Positions 1 through 6,889 of a stretch of DNA of 8,397 nucleotides are shown here, piece after piece. Below the pieces are notes generated by a model. That model searched no databases. It was not told the origin of the DNA and saw only the letters and a program-made list of their open reading frames with translations. This DNA comes from DASVDK01 sp036562265 [NCBI: Thermodesulfobacteriota bacterium] (GTDB lineage Bacteria > DASVDK01), in contig DATCKS010000311.1 of the NCBI GenBank assembly GCA_036562265.1, positions 1-8,397 of the forward strand. The letters are read 5' to 3'. Made by a program: the position numbers and the translations under genes. How positions within the stretch are numbered: position 1 is the stretch's first letter; each line of letters opens with the position of its first letter.

Positions 1-551
1 TCCCCCCTGAGCGTCCGCACCATGCAGCGCGCCGCCCGCTCGCCGGTCTCCCCCATGTCGGTGTGCGGCGAGTAGTGGTAGCCGAAGAGCGCGGTCACCT
101 GCTCGAGCATGCCGGCGTCGAGGTTCGCGTGGTAGTCGAGCGCGACGATCACCGGCATCCTTTGCCCCACCACGCGGCGGACCTCCCGGACGAAGTCGAG
201 GTCGGGGTCGAGCCGGGTCGGGGTGACGAGCGACCCGTGCAGGTGGAGGAGGACGCCGTCGATGGCGTCGCGGCGGTCGCGCAGCCCCTCGCAGATGGCC
301 CGCGTGTAGTGGAGGTAGGCGTCGTCGGCGCAGGGGCCCGCCGCGCCGGCGTCGGCGTGGACGATGCCGATCGGCTCGACGCCGGCCTTCTCGCAGACGT
401 CGAGGAAGCCGCCGCACACCGTGTTGGTGCCGCGGTAGCGGTCGAGGATGTCCCCGCCCCTGGTCTCGGTGCGCTGGAAGTCGCGGATCGTCGTTTCGAC
501 GGGGAGGAAGCTCGCGGACTCCAGACTCAATCCGGCGATCGCCAGCCTCAT
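1..551 (-). CDS. M81 family metallopeptidase (MlrC/microcystinase-like), N-terminal part; gene runs off the left edge
   Basis: Only the first 183 codons are present, starting at the ATG at 551-549; the family is usually near 480-500 residues. The start is backed by a good Shine-Dalgarno (AAGGAG-type, about 7 nt upstream). The N-terminal M81 domain (formerly DUF1485) is clear. It begins MRLAIAGLSLESASFLP, then has LHLHGSLV (residues 102-109), LDYHANLD (138-145) and YSPHTDMGE (160-168). Residues E11, H105, D139, H141 and H163 have the same spacing as the residues I recall as metal-binding or catalytic in Sphingomonas MlrC, so the visible half looks catalytically intact. MlrC is a zinc-type cytoplasmic hydrolase that opens linearised microcystin peptides; most homologues have unknown substrates. 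It is the last visible gene of the RpiR/ABC importer operon, 55 nt after the permease, so a role in breaking down the imported compound is a reasonable inference. Family call is firm, substrate unknown. Confidence 0.9.
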   Translation of the reverse strand, partial: MRLAIAGLSLESASFLPVETTIRDFQRTETRGGDILDRYRGTNTVCGGFLDVCEKAGVEPIGIVHADAGAAGPCADDAYLHYTRAICEGLRDRRDAIDGVLLHLHGSLVTPTRLDPDLDFVREVRRVVGQRMPVIVALDYHANLDAGMLEQVTALFGYHYSPHTDMGETGERAARCMVRTLRG

Positions 552-606
552 GAGGCCTCTCCTTTGCGGTCGTGTTCCTGTTCCTGGGTGTGCCGCCGGC
601 GAGCGA

Positions 607-1554
607 TCACGGGCGCCTCCGGCCGGACGGCCTCGTCCGGGTGTTCGAGGTGAGGCCGCGCGGGTCGAGGAGGTCCCGCAAGGCGTCGCCGATCATGTTG
701 AAGGCGAAGACGCTCAGGCTGAGGAAGGCGCCGGGTACGACCGCCACCCACGGGGACTGGAGGATGTCGCTGGTCCCCTCGCGAATCATGTTGCCCCAGC
801 TCGGCGCGGGCGGCTGGATGCCGAGGCCGAGGAAGCTCAGGCTCGCCTCCTGGCGGATCGCGCCGGCGATGCTCAGCGTGCCCATGATGACGATGGGGCC
901 GAGGATGTTCGGCATGATGTGGCGGCACATGATCCGGGCGTCGCGGGACCCGAAGGCGCGGCTCGCCGTGATGAAGTCGAGGTTCTTCACGACGAGCGTC
1001 GAGGCGCGGGCGAGCCGGACGAACACCGGCACGTGGGACAGGCCGATGGCGACGATGACGGTGAGCTCCTGGCCCGGGCCGAGCAGCGTGACGATCAGGA
1101 GCGCCATCAGCAGGGACGGAAACGAGAGCATGAGGTCGACGAACCAGGACGTCGCCCGATCGACCCAGCCCATCCGGTACCCGGCGAGGATCCCGAGGGG
1201 GATGCCGATCGCCATCGAGAGGAGGACCGACAGGACGCCGATGAGGAGCGCCGGCCTCGTGCCGTAGATGACGCGGCTCAGGAGGTCGCGGCCGTACTCG
1301 TCGGTCCCGAGCCGGTACGTCGCGCTCGGGCCCTGGAGGGCGTCGGCGATGTGCTGCTCCTCGGCGTCGTACGGCGCGAGCCACGGGGCCGCCACGGCCA
1401 CGAGGACGAATCCGAGGACGATCGCGAGGCCGACCGCGGCCGTCCGGTCGCGGAGGAGCGCGGCGAGCGGCTCGAGCGCGGGGCGCCACCGGCTGGCGGC
1501 CGGGGCGCCGTCGGGGTCGACCGGACGACCAGCCGTCACCGGGAGGCTATTCAT
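607..1554 (-). CDS. ABC transporter permease, DppC/OppC type (peptide/nickel importer family)
   Basis: A 315-residue inner-membrane permease, the usual length for DppC-type proteins. A cytoplasmic N-terminus is followed by a first hydrophobic helix (about 40-61). The family hallmark LGTDEYGRDLLSR sits at 82-94 in the periplasmic region. Further helices lie near 101-125, 136-159, 163-180, 218-235 and 268-289. The EAA loop that contacts the ATPase is at about 196-216 (ASRAFGSRDARI, then HIMPN), followed by QEASLSFLGLGIQPP (235-249), which is typical of this subfamily. The protein ends after GDALRDLLDPR with a basic tail. Its ATG lies inside the end of the upstream permease gene (8-nt overlap), so the two are translationally coupled and probably form a heterodimer. 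Substrate cannot be read from a permease; peptides, opines, nickel and glycosides are all known for the family. Confidence 0.95.
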   Translation of the reverse strand: MNSLPVTAGRPVDPDGAPAASRWRPALEPLAALLRDRTAAVGLAIVLGFVLVAVAAPWLAPYDAEEQHIADALQGPSATYRLGTDEYGRDLLSRVIYGTRPALLIGVLSVLLSMAIGIPLGILAGYRMGWVDRATSWFVDLMLSFPSLLMALLIVTLLGPGQELTVIVAIGLSHVPVFVRLARASTLVVKNLDFITASRAFGSRDARIMCRHIMPNILGPIVIMGTLSIAGAIRQEASLSFLGLGIQPPAPSWGNMIREGTSDILQSPWVAVVPGAFLSLSVFAFNMIGDALRDLLDPRGLTSNTRTRPSGRRRP

Positions 1555-2488
1555 ACTTCACCCGTGGATCGAAGAGGGAGTACGCGAGGTCGACGGCGAG
1601 GTTCACGACGACGATGACGAAGGCGAACATCATCAGCCCCGCCTGGATCAGGTTGTAGTCGCGCTGGTCGATGGCACCGACGAGCAGCTTGCCGAGGCCG
1701 GGCCGGTTGAAGACGGTCTCGGTGAGGATGGCGCCGCCCAGGATGCTGCCGGTGTAGAGCCCCATCGCGGTCACCACCGGGATCATGACGTTCTTCAGGA
1801 CGTACTTGAAGTTCACGACGAACGGCGACAGGCCGATGGCGTAGGCGGTGCGCACGTAGTCCTCGCCGAGCCCCTCGAGCATGGACGACCGCGTGAGCCT
1901 CGTGACGTAGCTCGCCTGGATGAGGCCGAGACTCAGGGCCGGCAGCACGAGCTTGTACAGGTGCTCGCCGAGCGTGCCGGTCCGGACCGAGTGCATGATG
2001 GGGAACCAGCCGAGCTTCACCGAGAAGAGGACGAGGAGGAGGATGCCGAGATAGAAGGCCGGCAGCGAGTAGCCGGCGAGCGCGAGCAGGCGGCCGAGGT
2101 AGTCCCAGACCGAGTTCTTCCGGATCGCGGTGAAGACGCCGACCGGGATGCCGATCGCCGCGCCGATCAGGAGCGAGGCGAGTGCGAGGGTGAGCGTGTA
2201 GGGGAAGACCGCCAGGATCTCCTCCGCGATCGGGCGGTTGGTGACGAGCGAGCGCCCGAGGTCGCCGCGCAGGAGCCCGGCGAAGAACGCGAGGTACTGC
2301 TCGGAGAGCGGACGGTCGAGCCCCATGCTCCGGCGAAACGTCTCGAGCGCCTCCTCGGAGGCGTACTCGCCGAGGACCACCTGGGCGGGGTCGGCCGGCA
2401 CGAGGCGCATCGCGAAGAAGACGACGGTCGCGACGGCCCACATGATGACGATGGCGGAGACGAGACGCCTGGCGATGTACGTCGGCAT
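1547..2488 (-). CDS. ABC transporter permease, DppB/OppB type (peptide/nickel importer family)
   Basis: A 313-residue inner-membrane permease of standard DppB length. It opens with YIARRLVSAIVIMW and the first helix (about 9-28), then the conserved LVPADPA (29-35), the MGLDRPLSEQY segment (55-65) and GLLRGDLGRSL (71-81). More helices lie near 96-120, 132-156, 180-195, 235-257 and 283-304. The EAA loop is at about 210-237 (YVRTAYAIGLSP, then KNVMIPV), followed by the diagnostic FNRPGLGKLL (260-269). It ends LFDPRVKYE, the usual DppB finish. A purine-rich site (AGGGGGTGA) just before the ATG supports the start. It lies 62 nt after the solute-binding-protein gene and overlaps the DppC-type gene by 8 nt. 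Together the two permeases form the membrane channel; no ATPase gene is visible. Confidence 0.95.
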   Translation of the reverse strand: MPTYIARRLVSAIVIMWAVATVVFFAMRLVPADPAQVVLGEYASEEALETFRRSMGLDRPLSEQYLAFFAGLLRGDLGRSLVTNRPIAEEILAVFPYTLTLALASLLIGAAIGIPVGVFTAIRKNSVWDYLGRLLALAGYSLPAFYLGILLLVLFSVKLGWFPIMHSVRTGTLGEHLYKLVLPALSLGLIQASYVTRLTRSSMLEGLGEDYVRTAYAIGLSPFVVNFKYVLKNVMIPVVTAMGLYTGSILGGAILTETVFNRPGLGKLLVGAIDQRDYNLIQAGLMMFAFVIVVVNLAVDLAYSLFDPRVKYE

Positions 2489-2505
2489 GGCTCACCCCCT
2501 GGCGG

Positions 2506-2538
2506 CCGCCGGCGGCCCGGGAGACGGACCGCCGGCGG
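2506..2538 (-). repeat. GC-rich inverted repeat between the binding-protein and permease genes
   Basis: Two copies of the palindrome CCGCCGGCGG (2506-2515 and 2529-2538) flank a 13-nt loop. They can pair into a perfect 10-bp stem in RNA read from either strand. The element fills most of the 62-nt gap after the solute-binding-protein gene and has no U-tract. In known ABC operons, stems at this position protect the upstream mRNA or partly terminate transcription, which gives more binding protein than permease; that role here is inferred. Confidence 0.5.
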
Positions 2539-2550
2539 GCGAGGGACGGA

Positions 2551-4143
2551 TCAACGCTTCAGGAGCCGGGAGCGTTCCGTCGGCGTGTAGAACGACCAGC
2601 TCTTCTGCTCGAACCCGAGGTCGAACGAGGGGTGCCTCGCCATCGCGTACCGCCGCGTGAACAGGGGGATGGCGACGGCGTCGGTCATGATCCGGCGCTG
2701 CGCCTCCATCCAGGCGCGCGTCTGCTTGTTGACGTCGGGCTCGAAGCGCGCCGCCTCGATCAGGTCGTCCACGCCGGGGATGACCCCGCCGTAGTGCGAG
2801 AAGTTGGTGATCGCCGTCGGCTTCCCGATGATCGCGTTCGAGTGGAAGAACTGCGAGAAGTAGGGCGTGCCGGTCAGCGGGTAGCGGTAGGCCCCGTAGA
2901 TCACGAACGGGTTCAGGTTCTGGCGGATCAGGCGGTGATAGGTGGGGTGGTCGACGACCCGCAGATCGACCGTCACGCCGATCCTCTTCCAGTGCTGCTG
3001 GATGAGCTGCATCGGCGGGAGGTAGATGTTGTTGTTGCTGATCGACATGCTGAACGAGAGGCCGCTCGCGTGGCCGGCCTCGGCGAGGAGCTGCCGCGCC
3101 TTGTCGGGGTCGTACGGGTAGCGCGGCACGTCGCTCGTGTGCCCGAGGTAGCCCTGCGGCAGGGGGCTGTACTCGGGATAGGCCACGTCCTTGCCGAGGA
3201 AGGCGATCAGGTCGTCGCGGTTGATCGCGTGGGCGAGCGCCCGCCTGACGCGGATGTCGTCGAGCGGTTTCTGGGTCAGGTTGAGATGCAGGATGAAGGT
3301 GTTCGCCGGCGCCGTGAGGTCGACGGCGAAGCCCGCCTTGCGGAGCCGATCGACCCAGTCCTGCTTGGCCGGGATGTCGATCGCGTGGACCTCGCCGTTG
3401 CGCAGCGCGAGCTCGCGCGTGCTGTCGTCCGGCATGAAGTGGAAGACGAGCCGCTCGAGGGTCGGCTTGCCGCGCCAGTAGGCGTCGTTCCGCACGAGCG
3501 TGACGCGCTCGCGGGGCCGATACTCCTGGAGCGCGAACGGGCCGGTGCCGATCGGGCGCGTGCGCAGGTCGACGCCGGCCGTCACGGCCTTCTTCGAGAC
3601 GATGTACCCCGGTCCCCGGTTGACGAGCAGCGCCGGCAGCTCCGGGGTGACCTGCGCGGTCTTGATCCTAACCGTGTAGGGGTCGACGACCGTCACCGAC
3701 TCGATGACCGCCAGGTCGTCCCGGAACGGCGACCCGGTCGCCTGGTCCTTGACGCGCTCGATCGAGAACTTCACGTCCTCGGCGGTGAACTCGCCGTAGT
3801 CGCCGTGCCACTTGACCCCCTTGCGGAGCTTGAACGTCCAGGTCAACCGGTCGTCCCCGAGGCTCCAGCTCTCGGCGAGCCCCGGCTCCAGCTCGTCGGG
3901 GCTCAGCCGGCCGTCGGGAAACCGGACCAGCCCCTCGTAGATGGCCTGGACGATCGGGACCTCGCCGACGCCGACCGAGACGAACGGGTCGAGCGTCCGG
4001 ATGTCGCCGACGCCGACGCCGAGGTGCGCCGTCTGATCCCGCGCCAGCTCCGCGGCGCGGGCGCCGTCCGCGCCGAGCGCGGCGGCGAGGATCGCGAGGA
4101 GGGTGACGAGGAGCCTCAGGCCTGCGCGATGCACGACGTTCAT
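2551..4143 (-). CDS. Periplasmic solute-binding protein, family 5 (peptide-type ABC importer)
   Basis: 530 residues, the normal size for SBP_bac_5 (DppA/OppA-type) proteins. The first 31 residues are a Sec signal peptide: a basic start, the hydrophobic run [14 protein letters not shown], then cleavage probably at ARA-AE. No cysteine is present there, so the mature protein should be soluble in the periplasm rather than a lipoprotein. Family landmarks are IRTLDPF (48-54), [11 protein letters not shown] (68-78), GLAESW (88-93), [12 protein letters not shown] (119-130), PIGTGPF (197-203), [11 protein letters not shown] (217-227) and [13 protein letters not shown] (297-309). The start has a strong Shine-Dalgarno (GGAGGT). 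It is the first structural gene after the RpiR regulator and precedes both permeases. The ligand is not readable from sequence: the family binds peptides, but also opines, sugars-with-peptide, nickel-heme and others. Confidence 0.95.
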   Translation of the reverse strand: MNVVHRAGLRLLVTLLAILAAALGADGARAAELARDQTAHLGVGVGDIRTLDPFVSVGVGEVPIVQAIYEGLVRFPDGRLSPDELEPGLAESWSLGDDRLTWTFKLRKGVKWHGDYGEFTAEDVKFSIERVKDQATGSPFRDDLAVIESVTVVDPYTVRIKTAQVTPELPALLVNRGPGYIVSKKAVTAGVDLRTRPIGTGPFALQEYRPRERVTLVRNDAYWRGKPTLERLVFHFMPDDSTRELALRNGEVHAIDIPAKQDWVDRLRKAGFAVDLTAPANTFILHLNLTQKPLDDIRVRRALAHAINRDDLIAFLGKDVAYPEYSPLPQGYLGHTSDVPRYPYDPDKARQLLAEAGHASGLSFSMSISNNNIYLPPMQLIQQHWKRIGVTVDLRVVDHPTYHRLIRQNLNPFVIYGAYRYPLTGTPYFSQFFHSNAIIGKPTAITNFSHYGGVIPGVDDLIEAARFEPDVNKQTRAWMEAQRRIMTDAVAIPLFTRRYAMARHPSFDLGFEQKSWSFYTPTERSRLLKR

Positions 4144-4147
4144 GGTT

Positions 4148-4153
4148 ACCTCC
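4148..4153 (-). promoter_or_regulatory. Strong ribosome binding site of the solute-binding-protein gene
   Basis: The minus strand reads GGAGGT four bases before the ATG at 4143-4141, close to the consensus anti-16S pairing. It fixes the start codon, just ahead of the signal peptide. High translation is expected for a periplasmic binding protein, which must outnumber its permeases. Confidence 0.75.
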
Positions 4154-4181
4154 GTCCCCAGTGCGTGCCTGGTCCGAGTCC

Positions 4182-5114
4182 CTACGAGCGGGCCCGCCTC
4201 GACGAGCGCTTCGGCGGGCGCTCGCGCCAGTAGGCCGCGAACGAGGCGAGCTGCGCCTCGCTCTCGGAGATGGCCGCGACGGCCTTGTCGCCCCCCCGGG
4301 CGACGAGGAGCGCGAGCAGCGCCTCGACGATCGACATGGCGGCCGTCACCGAGTGGAAGAACGACGGCGTGTCCGTGGTGAAGAACAGCGTGTGCCGCGC
4401 CAGTCGTGCGAGCGGGGAGACCGGGCTGTCGGTGAGCGCCACGATGGTCGCGCCCCGTCCCACCGCGAACTCGACCGCCTTCACGGTGTCGCGCGTGTAC
4501 GGCGCGAGGCTGATGGCGAGCAGGACGTCCCGGGTCCCGATGCCGCGCAGGTCGTCGGGGAACGTGCCGCCCCGGCCGTCGAGGAGCACGCCGTTGTCGC
4601 GGAAGAGCCGATGGACGTAGTGGAAGAAGAAGGCGAGCGGGAAGCAGCTCCGAAGGCCGAGGACGAAGAGGGTGCGCGCCCCCTCGAGCGCCTCGGCGCA
4701 GGCCAGGAACCGGTCGGTGCCGTTGCGGTCGAGGCTCGCCTGGAGGTTGTGCAGGTGCCCCGCGATCGTTTCCCGGACCGTCGTCTCGGCCCTGCCCCCC
4801 GAGCCGCGACCCTGAAGCTCGATCGCGCGGCGCGAGTAGCTCGCCGTGCCGCGCCGGAGCCGGTCGACGAACACCTGCCGGAGCGCGGGGTACCCGTCGA
4901 AGTCGAGGCGGCGGGCGAGCCTGAGCAGGGTCCCCGGCGTGACCCCGGCGCTCGCGGCCACCTGGCGCATCGACAGCAGGGCGACGTCGTCCGGATGGTC
5001 GACGAGGTATCGGGCCGATCGCTGGAGCTCTCGGCTGAGCGCGGGGAACCGGTCGGCGATCGACCGGCTGAGTTCGGCGAACCCGATGGACGCCCCCGGT
5101 GCGCGGCCTCCCAT
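4182..5114 (-). CDS. RpiR-family transcriptional regulator (HTH + SIS domains)
   Basis: 310 residues from the ATG at 5114-5112. The frame stays open far upstream, but that part lies antisense to mscL and lacks family similarity, so I trim it. A GTG five codons further up is an alternative start, and the Shine-Dalgarno for either is weak. The N-terminal HTH_6 domain covers about 10-85: [23 protein letters not shown] leads into the helix-turn-helix at about 48-70, then [10 protein letters not shown] linker leads to a SIS (sugar isomerase) domain, about 130-270, with [10 protein letters not shown] (149-158) at the ligand loop, [12 protein letters not shown] (200-211) and a [15 protein letters not shown] stretch. 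RpiR proteins bind DNA as dimers or tetramers and usually sense phosphosugars. The PYTRDT form of the second SIS loop departs from the SxSGxT of true sugar isomerases but is common in this family. It heads the importer operon (38 nt before the binding protein), so local control is likely; repressor or activator is unknown. Confidence 0.9.
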   Translation of the reverse strand: MGGRAPGASIGFAELSRSIADRFPALSRELQRSARYLVDHPDDVALLSMRQVAASAGVTPGTLLRLARRLDFDGYPALRQVFVDRLRRGTASYSRRAIELQGRGSGGRAETTVRETIAGHLHNLQASLDRNGTDRFLACAEALEGARTLFVLGLRSCFPLAFFFHYVHRLFRDNGVLLDGRGGTFPDDLRGIGTRDVLLAISLAPYTRDTVKAVEFAVGRGATIVALTDSPVSPLARLARHTLFFTTDTPSFFHSVTAAMSIVEALLALLVARGGDKAVAAISESEAQLASFAAYWRERPPKRSSRRARS

Positions 5115-5140
5115 ACCCGAACCGTACACCGGCCGGCGCG

Positions 5141-5183
5141 GGTCTGCAACAAATATGTCAAGGTGCAAGATTCTGGAACAAAT
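5141..5183. promoter_or_regulatory. AT-rich island with direct repeats in the divergent RpiR/mscL spacer (candidate operator)
   Basis: This stretch stands out as AT-rich in otherwise very GC-rich DNA. AACAAAT occurs twice, at 5148-5154 and 5177-5183 (29 bp start to start). GGTCTGCAA (5141-5149) and GGTGCAA (5162-5168) form a second, looser repeat, and TTCTGGAA (5171-5178) has short inverted arms. It lies 27-69 bp upstream of the RpiR start codon, where an autoregulatory site would be expected. RpiR binding here is an inference from position and composition only. Confidence 0.4.
5152..5181 (-). promoter_or_regulatory. Possible sigma70-type promoter for the RpiR/importer operon
   Basis: On the minus strand TTGTTC (5181-5176) and CATATT (5157-5152) are separated by 18 bp, giving a weak -35/-10 pair about 38 bp before the ATG. 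A perfect TTGACA also occurs at 5161-5156, but no -10-like hexamer lies 16-18 bp after it. Both matches are partial, so this is only the best candidate in the spacer. Confidence 0.25.
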
Positions 5184-5201
5184 GGTCCACACGCCGCGGG
5201 C

Positions 5202-5207
5202 TACAAT
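5202..5207 (+). promoter_or_regulatory. Possible -10 box for mscL
   Basis: TACAAT matches the TATAAT consensus at five of six positions and lies 78 bp before the mscL start. No convincing -35 hexamer is found 16-18 bp upstream, so an activator or another sigma factor may be needed, or the match is chance. Confidence 0.25.
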
Positions 5208-5285
5208 CGACGCGACGGCCTCCCAGCCGACCGCCTTCGGCCGGGGCCCCTCTCGGCCGGCATCCGACCGGCAAAGGAGCAGGCG

Positions 5286-5738
5286 ATGTTCAAGGAGTTC
5301 CGGGAGTTCGCGATCAAGGGCAACGCCATCGACCTCGCGGTCGGCGTCGTCATCGGCGCGGCGTTCGGCAGGATCGTCGGTTCGCTGGTCGACGATCTGA
5401 TCAACCCGGTGCTCGGCCTCCTCGTGGGCGGGATCGACTTCTCGAACCTCTTCGTCGCCCTGAACGGCGAGAGCTACCCGACCCTGGCCGCCGCCAGGGA
5501 GGCGGGCGCGCCGACGCTCAACTTCGGGCTCTTCCTCAACGCCGTCATCAACTTCCTGATCGTGGCCTTCGCGCTCTTCCTGGTGGTGCGGACGATGAAC
5601 CGGCTCAAGCGCGAGCAGCCGGCGCCGGCCGCCGCCGCCGAGCCGGCGATGCGCCCCTGCCCGGAGTGCCTGTCGGCCGTGCCGGTGAAGGCCCGCCGCT
5701 GCTCCTTCTGCACCTCGGCGCTCGCGCCGGCCGCCTAG
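5286..5738 (+). CDS. mscL: Large-conductance mechanosensitive channel MscL with a zinc-ribbon-like C-terminal tail
   Basis: 150 residues. A good Shine-Dalgarno (AAAGGAG, 6 nt before the ATG) sets the start, although the frame is open upstream. MscL is a homopentameric inner-membrane pore that opens under membrane tension and vents solutes during hypo-osmotic shock. The amphipathic N-terminal helix ([12 protein letters not shown]), the pore-lining TM1 (about 14-45, with [13 protein letters not shown] and gate residues equivalent to E. coli L19, G22 and V23 at L17, G20 and V21), the LLVGGIDF turn, a periplasmic loop (about 51-77) and TM2 (about 78-101) are all present. After TM2 and a basic MNRLKRE segment comes an Ala/Pro linker. 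Instead of the usual cytoplasmic helical bundle there is then a CPEC...CSFC module (C125, C128, C139, C142), which resembles a zinc ribbon. I recall similar tails in MscL of various bacteria; the role is unknown. It is divergent from the RpiR gene. Confidence 0.95.
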   Translation: MFKEFREFAIKGNAIDLAVGVVIGAAFGRIVGSLVDDLINPVLGLLVGGIDFSNLFVALNGESYPTLAAAREAGAPTLNFGLFLNAVINFLIVAFALFLVVRTMNRLKREQPAPAAAAEPAMRPCPECLSAVPVKARRCSFCTSALAPAA

Positions 5739-5744
5739 GGTCGA

Positions 5745-5777
5745 CCGGCCAGCCCGGTCCGGTGCAGGGCTGGCCGG
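5745..5777 (+). terminator. Strong GC hairpin after mscL (terminator-like, no U-tract)
   Basis: Bases 5745-5755 and 5767-5777 are perfectly complementary (CCGGCCAGCCC / GGGCTGGCCGG), giving an 11-bp stem with an 11-nt loop that starts seven bases after the mscL stop. No T-run follows on the plus strand. It may slow or end transcription, or protect the mRNA 3' end. If it terminates, the YbaK-like gene downstream needs its own promoter in 5778-5854, where I see no clear one. Confidence 0.55.
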
Positions 5778-5854
5778 GGACGGGTACGGCCCCTGCCTCC
5801 ACGCGCCGCATCCTGCCCGACTCAAGGGCGATGTCGGAACGGGGGAAGGGCGCC

Positions 5855-6349
5855 ATGGCGGTTACCGAACGATTGAGGCGAGTGCTCGACGAGCAGCACG
5901 TCGACTACCAGCTCCTGCCCCACAGGGAGGCCTTCACCGCGCAGGAGGTCGCCCAGGCGAGCCGTGTGCCCGGCCGGGAGCTGGCCAAGACGCTGGTGGT
6001 TCGGGAGGACGGCGCGCGCTACTTCATGGTGGTGCTACCGGCCCCCTGCCGGGTCGACCTCGCGGCGCTCGGGCAGGCGCGAGGCACGCGCAAGCTCCAG
6101 CTCGCCTCGGAGGGGGAGCTTGCGGAGCTCTTCCCCGACTGCGAGATCGGCGCGATGCCGCCCTTCGGCAACCTCTACGACCTGCCGGTCTACGTGGACG
6201 CCTGCCTGCCGAGGAGCGCCGACGTCGTCTTCCAGGCCGGCAACCACCACGAGGTCGTGCGGATGCGGTACCCCGACTTCGAGCGGCTCGTGCAGCCGAT
6301 CGCCGGGGAGTACTGCCTCCATGCCCGCGAGCGGCGGATGGACGAGTAG
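5855..6349 (+). CDS. YbaK/EbsC-family aminoacyl-tRNA deacylase-like protein
   Basis: 164 residues from the ATG at 5855, which has a purine-rich GGGGGAAGGG just before it. An in-frame ATG at 5831 would add eight residues and is less well placed. The fold is the YbaK/ProX deacylase domain (about 10-150). It shows HREAFTAQEVA (23-33), the conserved lysine in ELAKTLVV (K45), LASEGELAELFPDCEIGAMPPFGNLY (83-108, holding the GxxPPFG loop) and the AGNHHEVVRM segment (128-137). Characterised members hydrolyse mischarged tRNAs in trans, such as Cys-tRNA(Pro) or Ala-tRNA(Pro), in the cytoplasm. Which mischarged species this one clears cannot be told from the sequence. It is the usual stand-alone length, not fused to a synthetase. 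It follows mscL by 116 nt in the same direction, with a strong hairpin between, and ends tail-to-tail against the Nudix gene. Confidence 0.88.
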   Translation: MAVTERLRRVLDEQHVDYQLLPHREAFTAQEVAQASRVPGRELAKTLVVREDGARYFMVVLPAPCRVDLAALGQARGTRKLQLASEGELAELFPDCEIGAMPPFGNLYDLPVYVDACLPRSADVVFQAGNHHEVVRMRYPDFERLVQPIAGEYCLHARERRMDE

Positions 6350-6889
6350 TCAGCGTCCCAGACGTCGCGCCGCCGCGAGCACGGCGATGACGGTCATCGC
6401 GTCGGTGATCTCGCCCGCCGTCACCATGCGGAGCACCTCGTCGAAGGGGAGGGTCCGCACCTCGATGAACTCGGTCTCGTCGGGCGGCGCCGTGGCCGGG
6501 ACCAGCTCCTCGCCGATGAAGAGGTGACAGGTCTCGTCCATGATCGACTTGTTCGAGTGGAAGGTCGTGAGGTAGGTGAGGCGGCCGGCACGATACCCGG
6601 TCTCCTCGGCCAGTTCGCGATTGGCCGCCGCCTCGCGCGACTCGCCCGGGGCCATGGCGCCGGTCGGCATCTCCAGGGTCACGCGCTTCGAGACGTACCG
6701 GTACTGCTCCGTCATCACGACCGTGTCGCGGTCGAGGAACGGGAGCACCCCCACGCACTCGCCGGTCGTGATGACGCCGTAGATCGTCTCGCGGCCGTCC
6801 GGCATCACGGCCACGTCCTCGCGGACCGACATCCAGCGGTTGCGGTAGACCTCGCGGGAGGTCTTCGTGCGCCAGGGCCTGGGCGGCAT
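6350..6889 (-). CDS. Nudix hydrolase, ADP-ribose pyrophosphatase-like
   Basis: 179 residues. A complete Nudix box runs from G77 to Y99: G77, E83, R91-E92, E95-E96 and G98 fit Gx5Ex7REUxEExGU, so the metal-binding helix is intact. The N-terminal strands (EVYRNRWMSVREDVAVMPDG) and the length fit the ADP-ribose/nucleoside-diphosphate-sugar group (NudF-like), which cleaves X-diphosphate bonds with magnesium in the cytoplasm. The segment just before the box reads EMPTG where that group usually has E-x-PAG, so the substrate may differ. The ATG overlaps the upstream transferase stop by one base (TGATG) and has no Shine-Dalgarno of its own, so translation probably depends on reinitiation. Its stop directly abuts the stop of the convergent deacylase gene. 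Substrate could be ADP-ribose, a nucleotide sugar or another dinucleotide. Confidence 0.9.
   Translation of the reverse strand: MPPRPWRTKTSREVYRNRWMSVREDVAVMPDGRETIYGVITTGECVGVLPFLDRDTVVMTEQYRYVSKRVTLEMPTGAMAPGESREAAANRELAEETGYRAGRLTYLTTFHSNKSIMDETCHLFIGEELVPATAPPDETEFIEVRTLPFDEVLRMVTAGEITDAMTVIAVLAAARRLGR

Noticed and set aside
4188-4224. Palindrome GCGGGCCCGC (4188-4197) and a 7-bp stem (4203-4209/4218-4224) near the RpiR 3' end as a terminator
   Set aside because: Both are inside RpiR codons, there is no U-tract, and a terminator here would cut the regulator off from its operon. Short GC stems are expected by chance at this composition.
448-4233. Long plus-strand open frames at 448-1617, 1268-2590 and 2632-4233 (up to 533 codons)
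   Set aside because: They lie antisense to the permease and binding-protein genes, and their translations are Arg/Asp/Glu/Gly-rich low-complexity with no domain features. This is typical of shadow frames in GC-rich DNA.
5156-5161. Perfect TTGACA on the minus strand as a -35 box
   Set aside because: The DNA 16-18 bp downstream is GC-only and has no -10-like hexamer, so it was not paired into a promoter call.
4161-5285. Plus-strand frame 4161-5738 suggesting a 525-residue protein ending in MscL
   Set aside because: Only the last 150 codons encode MscL, with a good Shine-Dalgarno at 5273-5279; the earlier part is antisense to the RpiR gene.
5115-5825. Upstream extension of the RpiR frame to 5825 (would give 547 residues)
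   Set aside because: The extra 237 codons lie antisense to mscL and carry no recognisable domain; the family is about 280-310 residues and the ATG at 5114 gives that length.
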